Source: Micropterix aruncella
Taxonomy: Eukaryota > Arthropoda > Insecta > Lepidoptera > Micropterigidae
Assembly (NCBI GenBank): GCA_944548615.1
Contig: OX155973.1
Span: 21,027,728 to 21,091,727, forward strand
Reading direction: 5' to 3'
DNA length: 64,000 nucleotides
The notes beneath the pieces are model-generated. The model saw nothing but the letters and a program-made list of their open reading frames with translations, ran no database searches and was not told where the DNA came from. Positions 56,500 to 64,000 of the stretch are shown here, piece after piece. Every line of letters starts with the position of its first letter. The stretch's first letter is position 1. The translations under genes were made by a program, and so were the position numbers.

Positions 56500-56885
56500 C
56501 ACACATTGCACTCCTTTTTTGTTGGACAGTCAAGTAAATAAGTAAATATATTAAAAAGAACAAAAAACACGACGATTTATATATTTATCTATATAAAAAA
56601 AAAATATTTCCGGAATGTACTCAATCAGACCTTTCATTTGACACTAAATACCATATATTTATGTTAATTTATTGACATTTGGTCATTTATATAATTACTT
56701 ATTTGATATTTGGACAGTTATAGTACACTATGACACTCGAGATGACTTAAAAATTCTAACAATACCACACACTTCTAAATCGGTTTAAGCGGTTAGAAGT
56801 TATAGTGGATTAATTAAACGGAAAACATACATAGATGAATCCTGAACAAATAGCACTCCATTTTTGTTGGGCAGTCGAGTAAAAA
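56500..56885 (-). repeat. Repeat Z, copy 5
   Basis: Same blocks as copy 4 (GGAATGTACTCAATCAGACC, CTAAATCGGTTTAAGCGG), ending ATTTTTGTTGGGCAGTCG. Confidence 0.65.
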
Positions 56886-56899
56886 GAAGGATCGTCATT

Positions 56900-57170
56900 T
56901 TTTGGAACACTTGAAAGCCCGACAAATATACTATCTAATCATCTATTTTGACAGGAAAGGAACGGGCCCGCCACTAAGATATACAAATTTGAAATTGAAA
57001 TAACATTCTTCTTTTACAACCTGTTTTTTGTGACATTTCCCTTTTTTCCTATAAAAAATAATATCATCAGTTTTTTTCCTACAATTAAACGAATGTTACA
57101 CATTTTCATTTTTGAATACCTATTAATAAAAATATTACACATCACTTAGATTTTTATTAAAAAGCTATAT
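56900..57170. other. AT-rich, nothing recognised
   Basis: No coding or repeat signal seen. Confidence 0.35.
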
Positions 57171-57184
57171 GGTATTGATTTCAA

Positions 57185-57400
57185 ATTACGACTTCAAATC
57201 TTTAAATGCGATTATCTCAAAATATGTTTTTTTGACATACCTCCTTTTTACCCTGTGGTCTTTGTTTCTTTAGGGTGTAGGCACATTATTAAAGTCAGTG
57301 TGGGAAAATGCCTCATTTCAATAGTTAAAACTTTCCACATGACGCCACGTCACCCTACAACGCAGTGCCAGCGACTGACAAACTACTGACGTCGGAGTTT
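57185..57400 (+). repeat. Direct repeat, copy 1 (partner 58045-58240)
   Basis: ACCTCCTTTTTACCCTGTGG, TTTCTTTAGGGTGTA and ATAGTTAAAACTTTCCA recur in order at 58092-58190. Confidence 0.7.
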
Positions 57401-57469
57401 AGGCACTGATTTCAATGCTCAGGCTCTAAAGGCAAAAAACATTTAACTACAATACCATTCTCAATAATC

Positions 57470-57795
57470 GAGAAAGCTTCAGATTGGATTCTGGAGGTCG
57501 ATTCGGTCTCTAAGCAGTATAAATTCCTGAAAGTCTCGGATGCACAGCCCTCCGTCCAAATATAACTCTTTACTCTCTATCTCGGAAGGTGGCTCTTATC
57601 GTAGAATTAACAGTTCCATGGGAATCAACTATCCCAAAAGACCACGAGTACAAATTAAATAAATACCATGATCTCGCAAATGCCGTAACCCGGAACGGCT
57701 TCACCTTCACGCGGTGGAAGTTGGCGCTCGTGGCCTGCCAGCTAAATCTCTGTTTTACCTCTTTAAAGATCTTGATCTTTCCAGAAAAATAATCA
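57470..57795 (+). pseudogene. Retroelement-derived fragment with ELTVPWE motif
   Basis: Translation (three frames) gives DWILEVDSVSKQYKF, then VALIVELTVPWESTIPKDHE and YKLNKYHDLANAVTRNGFTF. I associate this ELTVPWE...H..K..KY..L pattern with retroelement-derived proteins in many animals; the exact family is unknown to me. Frameshifted and without its upstream domains. Confidence 0.4.
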
Positions 57796-58044
57796 ACTCC
57801 TTCCTAGAAAAATTATCTAAAACTGCGATTTGCGCATCTCAAATTCTATGGCTTCGAAGGGGGAGTGAATGGGTGGTAAGGTGAACGCTCACATGTGGCG
57901 AGACAGCTGTCCTAAACCTGCCACAGACGGTCGTTAGTCCGGAATCCACTGCTCACCTTCCAGAAGTGTAATAACACTATATGATGGGCCCGACTTCGGT
58001 CGGTGAATTCCATGGCAGCTCCGTTTGTATTTTATTTTATTTAT

Positions 58045-58240
58045 TATGACAAACTTTAAATGCAATTATCTCAAACTTTTTATTTGACAAACCTCCTTTT
58101 TAACCTGTGGTTTTCATTTCTTTAGGGTGTACACTAGTTAATAAAGTCAGTGGGGAAAAATGTGTCATTTCGATAGTTAAAACTTTCCATATGATGCAAT
58201 GTCACCCTACAATGCACCCTACAACTACTGACATCGGCGT
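58045..58240 (+). repeat. Direct repeat, copy 2
   Basis: Diverged copy of 57185-57400; they flank the retroelement fragment, as terminal parts of one larger element might. Confidence 0.65.
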
Positions 58241-58249
58241 TTAGATGGG

Positions 58250-58830
58250 GTCAGTACCGCTGGCGCGTGCAGTGGGTGGAGCGGACTGTCGTCAAAATAT
58301 ATAGCGTAAATATTGAAGTCGACACTGACGCGACAGCGCTGTGTTGACTGGAAATCAATGTACACGATGGTAGTACCTGGTCAGCTCTGACCTGTTTTGA
58401 ATTTGAAGTCAGTAACTGACTCAATGTAAATCACCCTCTATGGGAAGTCATAACTTGATAATGAAACCAAGGTAGAAATGAGGTAAGATGCAAGGTAGCG
58501 GCAGCGGCCTACACCAATCAATGTTACCACCAGTGTTCCGTTTCTCGAAAGCAACAAGTCAGAATGTTATGTTCCCAAGTGCAAGTGTATGTAGTTACAA
58601 ATTCGCTAGTACTGGTGTTATTTAAATATTTTTAACTCTTTGAAAACTGTCAAAATATATTCGCAAGTGTGTACGGCGTTTGAATTTTGAAAATGTAATC
58701 CAAATTAGAAATGAGCGAACTGAAAAGTAGTTCATGTACAAGTTTAACTTATTGTGGCTAGGTGGGATAAAAACTCTCCCACCTTTTGCTTAGCTTTTTA
58801 TATATGGTGAGATATATTGGGTATTTATGG
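58250..58830. other. Flanking sequence, nothing recognised
   Basis: No open frame with domain character. Confidence 0.3.
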
Positions 58831-58831
58831 T

Positions 58832-59070
<239 letters not shown>

Positions 59071-59384
59071 CCTATGTAATTGCTGTTTTTTCACACTGGC
59101 CACTTCGAACTTGGATAACTTGGGTTTGAATTAGAATTTCAAATTCAAATAAATTTTAATTCAAGGCCATGTTATTCTTTTTTTAAGAATCAGCTGTTTA
59201 TTTGTCTTTCCGTCTTTGTTTTTGTTCAAATGTTTTCATTTGTGCAACCATTATAAAGTTGAAAATTTGCATTATTTTCAAAAATGAGATCCTGTGCCGG
59301 TATTGTCTATTACAGCTTCTAGCAGTCTGGCTATACAGTTACCGCAAATGTGTACTATTAGGAAATGCAAAACAATGATGGAGA

Positions 59385-59694
59385 AGCTCGTGATTAAATA
59401 ACAGAACCTGGTCAATCGCTCATAGCCGCTGCTTGAATGACAATGTATAACCACAGATTTCATTGCAAACAGTCGCAAAGTTGCAGGAGTTGCGGCTGGA
59501 GACACTTGGTCTACCATCGTACTTGCCAGACCTTGCTCCAATAGAGATTATTTTTTTCAAAATTTAGATAACTTTTTACAAGGGAAAAAAATCAACTTTG
59601 AAGAGTCGGTGAAAAACGCCTTCAAAGCATTCATTGGTTCCTGTCCACGAGAGTTTTACAGCAGACGAATTAAGCAAATGCCATTAAAATGACA
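59385..59694 (+). pseudogene. Mariner transposase C-terminal remnant
   Basis: After frame corrections: CLNDNV, a stop, PQISLQTVAKLQELRLETLG, LPSYLPDLAPIE, then NFLQGKKINFEESVKNAFKA and EFYSRRIKQMPLK before a stop. The second and third catalytic Asp positions (DN, PDLAP) are visible. At least two stops and one frameshift. N-terminal half absent here; not the same copy as 19740-20110. Confidence 0.82.
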
Positions 59695-59699
59695 AATCT

Positions 59700-60940
59700 G
59701 CATAGATAATAAGGGTCAATATTTCTATTAATTAAATACATATTCTCGAAGACTATCGCGGTTGTTTGACATAATAAATAGGTTATAAACGAATTTACCG
59801 CGTGAAATTTGTAGCATCCGACGTTTCGGTGACGTTGCAGCCGCCGTTGTCCAGGGTAGACTGAAAGAGCTATCAATCCGTTGTTTTGCGGGTAGGCCGC
59901 ATATTGCTGACGCCACTGCGTAGGTTATAGCAGAGGTGGGGGGCCGGGCTCGGAGCGAGCGAATTTCGAAAATCCGTCTTGCACACAGCACTCACTGTAT
60001 CCTGTCTTACGTCCTTGCGTTCGGCGTTCGGCGGCGGGAACATCGAACCCTCTTCTTAAAATGTTCCCTGTTAGAACGGGCTATCATAATTGAATGCGTA
60101 TACAAAATATCATGTCTGCTCTGTTGACCGTGGAGGAGTCGCCTTGTCAGGAGTCAGTCCTGGATGTAGAATCAGGTTATGCTTACCATAAAAATGCATT
60201 GTCAACGGAACTAAACCAACATGTAAAATTTCAACTTCAGAGGATAAGAGGAAGTTGTTGTAATTCAGCTTGCAAGAGTTGACCTTAACAAACTTATAAA
60301 TATTGCAAGTTAGATACAAGCTTGTAAAAATGACCAGCAACTACTTAACTGTGGTAGATTCAGTGTAGTTAGTTCTCACCGCTTGTGGTCATTCGACGTC
60401 TCGGGTGACAAGTGACTGTTTTAGTTTTTAATGATATGAGGAGGAGTGTATTGTAATATGGGACTAACAATGTAATATACCTGATGCGAAATTATTAACC
60501 CTCTGTACTTTAGTGGCTTCGCTACGGAGTCGAGGCTGGTTTTTGCGTACACTTGAGCGGCACTGCTATGGAGCCCAGGCAGTTTATTGCGTCCACTCGA
60601 GCGGAGGCTAAGTCTGTTTGAGTATAAAATTATTTTAAAGTAGCTGTAAAAGGCTATCCTAATATAGCCCAAAGCGTCTAAAGTTGCTAGTTTGCCCGTG
60701 CGTAAAAGGCCTCGAGTGCAAAGAGTTAAAGTGACCCAACTCTGGGGCAGTGTAAAAGTTTTAGGTAATCTTCACTAGTGTAGAATTGTGAAGTTGAAGT
60801 CGCAAGAGTGAATCTGTCATAATGTCACTGAATTGGTGTACAATTACCGGTGGTACAAAACTTGTGACTTTGTTTTCGAGAAACTCCTGTAACTTCAAAA
60901 TTCTTAATATCAATGAAAATTTACTGGATAATAGTAACTG
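59700..60940. other. Flanking sequence, no gene recognised
   Basis: Short overlapping frames at 59930-60130 and 60090-60340 lack domains. 60510-60610 has a small duplication (GAGTCGAGGC / GAGCCCAGGC contexts). Confidence 0.3.
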
Positions 60941-60944
60941 TAAC

Positions 60945-61440
60945 TTGTAACTTAATAGCTTTATACTACGGCATTATTGGTTGGGGAGGATGTGCGAAAA
61001 CGGTTCTTCAACCACTTCTTGTCGTGCAAAAAGGGTTGATCAAAATAATATTAAGAAAACCGTTCACGTATGCCAGATCTCACATTTAAGGAAATGCATG
61101 TTCTAGAAGTGCGCATGTTATATGTGAAAATGATTTTAGGTCGGATCGTTCTTAAGGAAAAAATTAAATCCCCGCAAAATAAACACACAAAATGTGCCAA
61201 TAATGACTATGTTGCAGTTCCCCAAAGGAGTAAGTCATTTGGCCAAAAAAAATTTACTTATCTAGGGCCTAAAATATATACCATCCTACCTGCCGGTATA
61301 AAGATTAGCCCGAGTATTGCAATTTTTAAGAAACAACTGGTCTCGTGGATGCTTGGGCCAGGAAGGTCCCGAATACATCAAGAACTCTCAACTATCTAGC
61401 TCTGTTTGGCTGCACTTTGTGACTATTACTATTATTTTAA
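60945..61440 (+). pseudogene. Jockey-like LINE ORF2 C-terminal fragment
   Basis: LIALYYGIIGWGGCAKTVLQ, then LLVVQKGLIKIILRKP, a frameshift, and MPDLTFKEMHVLEVRMLYVK to SWMLGPGRSRIHQELS. The SYGIIxWGG...QK..IK.I pattern is the region after the reverse transcriptase of Jockey LINEs. AT-rich 3' region continues to about 61780. Confidence 0.78.
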
Positions 61441-61784
61441 TTTTTCTTTGTGACTTTTTTATTCTTTTAGAAACTTTACTATTACTAGTATTATAATTTT
61501 ATTACAAATATTACAAATTTTATTTATAATGTAAGTTATGACTATATAGTTTATTATAAACCGAAGAATAAGTGTATTTAATTATCTATTTACTTGAATA
61601 TTTTATTTTATTATAATTATATATTTATGTATTTTATTTTTATGTATATTTTTATTTAATCCAATGTTTTTTTTTTCGCTTTTTTTTTGTTTAAACTTTT
61701 TTTTCTACTTGTGAATATGTTTTCTTTTTTAAACTAGTATTTGTTTAAAATGTTTGCCCTAGAACAAGTGTTTACTTAGTTGGG

Positions 61785-62580
61785 CGACATTTATTTATTT
61801 ATTTATTTATTAGTTTTAAATAGTATTCAAGGGCATTACAGATGAATCCAATTCGCCCTTGAATATTAAGCTGGAGTGTAAGTCTAAAAATAAATGACTA
61901 CATAACTAAATTAATGCTAACATTGAACAAGAAAAAAACATAAAAAATATAAAACTAAATAAAAGACAGATTATGATAAACATGAGATAGCAGGGAGATG
62001 CCTTTTTAGCTGCCAAAGGGATGTACAAAAGATATCTATTTCAGTGGGTAAGGAATTAAGAAGAGCTATAACCCTTCCCACTGGCCTGTCTACAAAAATA
62101 TTTGTACGGTGGTACGGCACATTAAACAATAGATGCGATCTCCTCGCTGTGTAATTTACCGGTACGTACAATTCAAACTTACATAGTATCTCTGGCAAAT
62201 AAATTGTTCCTTGAATAAGTTTATATGCAAATATAATTAGTGAAATATATCGACGAGTTTCAAGACTGTTGTATCCTACCATTCCTAGCACAAAATCTGA
62301 CGGAAATAAGTAAGGATAAATATTGGATTTTCTGTAATAAATATATCTTAAAAATTTTCTTTGAATACGCTCTACCATCTGAATGTATTTGTTTTCACTT
62401 GTACACCAGATGACCGAGTTATATTCAAGTATGCTACGGACTAAACAATTATATAGTAGAAACATTACATGAATATTATTAAACTGTTTGCATATGCGAA
62501 TAACAAAACCCTCATGGGACCGATCCTCACTATAAGCGTGACACAACTTGCTGTGGGTTTTATTTAAAGTGTAGATAATA
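61785..62580 (-). pseudogene. Jockey-like LINE ORF2 C-terminal end (uninterrupted copy)
   Basis: Minus frame 62546-61971 (191 codons): VMFLLYNCLVRSILEYNSVI, then MVERIQRKFLRYIYYRKS, MVGYNSLETRRYISLIIFAY and VGRVIALLNSLPTEIDIF. The tail is TTTATTTA repeats at 61790. It is the empty-site counterpart of the copy at 9590-10620 and shares the MVGYNSL module with 26763-27086. Confidence 0.87.
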
Positions 62581-62589
62581 ATTATGATT

Positions 62590-64000
62590 TGTTACGCTTG
62601 TTGCATATTATGTACATTACCATTAATAATTAAATAAATAAATAAATAGTAGCTGTAACTTTCGAGAAACGGTAAACTGATGATGGTATCTTGTAACTTT
62701 TGAGGAATGGGGCCCAGATCGCCACTCGTCCCATTAAAATTGGTCGCTGAGTTCGTTATCAAAGCCACCATTCTGTACAACATCAATTAGCACTAATAAA
62801 GCACAAATAAACAATGTCTTTGATGCATGCCCAGATTATTACCATTATTTTCATATATAAACCAAAATCGTGAAAATTTAAACCAGATTTGAACAGCATC
62901 TGCCTTAATTTTCAAGGCAGATACATTCTCATTATTGACAATTTTGGATGAGCATTCGATGCCTGAGCGGGACCAGAACTTCTGTCTAACAGTATACTTC
63001 AGGACATGTTATTGGGTCAGCGCCTCCAGAGCGCGTAATTTTGTTCATTTCAGTATATCAGACGACGAGACTTTCTAAAACAAGAGACGGCTTCAGCTAG
63101 CTATATTAGCTTTGTGCGGGGAATCTCATGAGCCGGGTCAACGGCCCAACTTGCATGTGGCAGGTTATTCCTCCCTGGACGGGTTGTTTACTCGAAATTG
63201 CAGCTCCAGCCGCAACTACCTCCTACTCCAAGGCGTTTTTCTGAAGGTATTAATCAGCACGGTGACGCAGCCACTCGGGAGACCTTAGAGCGATGGGTTT
63301 GAGTGGTTCGGTCAGGACTGTCGCAAGCTGGTCTCCTCGTGCGGCTGTTTTAAGACGCGGACTTTGAGGCTTTCCAGGCAAAGTGTACTAACGTGGTCCC
63401 CCTACGAATTGGGTGTTAAGACATTTCCAGTATTGATCATAGCCATACTAGAATAGACCACGCAACTAGTCTGAGAAATCGATAGAGAAATGGAAAGAGG
63501 AAGCTACATATGGACCCCCTCTGTTCTTGTTTAGTCGTGCATGCGGGGGAGACACGTAAATATATACTGAGTGCAACGCTTCGATGCGATAATATGTCTG
63601 CTATGTGGGGCAGTTGAGATTTGAGCGTTTGTCGTATTTAAAAGTATTTGTTTTAGCTGTGTTTCGATTTAAAATTTTATGTAAAATAACTCGGAATTAA
63701 AGAATTCCGATTTATTATACTCAATTAAAGATAGAAGGGATAGAGGGACTAGACAAGGATAGAGGGGGCCCATCTCTTCTATTCAGCTATCGCATTCACT
63801 AAGAGTCCACCATCGTACTGCCGCGGTCTATTCTAATACGTCTCTGGTATTGATATGCACAAGTCCGTTCTCATGCATTTCTCGCACAGCCGGGACTGCG
63901 CGACGCGACCGCTTTCCAGTAACGCTCAAATTTGATCCGCTCCATTAGCTATTTTCTATACCGCTTCTGGTGCTCCTCTTCCCCCTCCACTAACTCTTGA
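62590..64000. other. Flanking sequence, no gene recognised
   Basis: A few short frames only. 63270-63400 is GC-balanced but has no long open frame. I see no start of another gene before the window ends. Confidence 0.35.

Overview
This is an animal nuclear window. It is AT-rich, with long introns, GT-AG splicing and very dense transposable elements. The repeat repertoire (Jockey-type LINE ends, RTE-like reverse transcriptase remnants, hAT, mariner and pogo elements, elements resembling those abundant in moths and butterflies) suggests an insect, most probably a lepidopteran. This taxonomic call is inference, not a database result. There are no operons, CRISPR arrays, tRNAs or rRNAs that I can support.

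The only confidently recognised host gene is an arrestin on the + strand. Seven 3' coding exons (8208-8355, 19153-19414, 40479-40597, 44176-44272, 45065-45173, 47061-47205, 53853-54490) join in frame to give 505 residues. They cover the end of the arrestin N domain, the whole C domain and a long acidic tail. The first ~110-130 residues are not seen, so the 5' exons probably lie upstream and bases 1-8207 are intron. The protein differs from visual and classical beta-arrestins in three ways: an insert of about 130 residues, rich in Ser, Asp and Pro, at the N/C-domain hinge; altered lariat-loop polar-core residues; and no recognisable clathrin or AP2 motif in the tail. It may belong to the divergent insect arrestin group typified by Drosophila CG32683 (tentative). 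After its TGA stop the same frame stays open for 72 more codons of similar charged composition.

Layout. 1-8207: intron with a Harbinger-like MITE, a TTAA-flanked element, RTE-like reverse-transcriptase remnants interrupted by a hAT element with a perfect 8-bp target duplication, a second such hAT, and a TA-flanked element nested in another repeat. 8356-19152: intron with Jockey-type LINE ends, the second (inverted) TTAA element inserted into a LINE tail, and several families of 300-600 bp repeats. 19415-40478: intron with a mariner N-terminal remnant, a 206-bp near-perfect hairpin, and a complex rearranged block (25.5-34.3 kb). That block is a 3.3-kb tandem duplication carrying a pogo-like element with a LINE inside it, followed by forward and inverted 557-bp units around a 99-bp loop present in both orientations, with long (TA)n tracts. 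Helitron-like copies follow. 40598-53852: shorter introns with minisatellites, hairpin MITEs, an internally deleted IS630/mariner relative and an intact 548-codon LINE ORF1 (minus strand) with no ORF2. 54710-64000: gene flank with foldback MITEs, a mariner C-terminal remnant and more LINE ends.

The genes do not form a pathway. Apart from the arrestin, everything with coding signal is transposon-derived, mostly broken.
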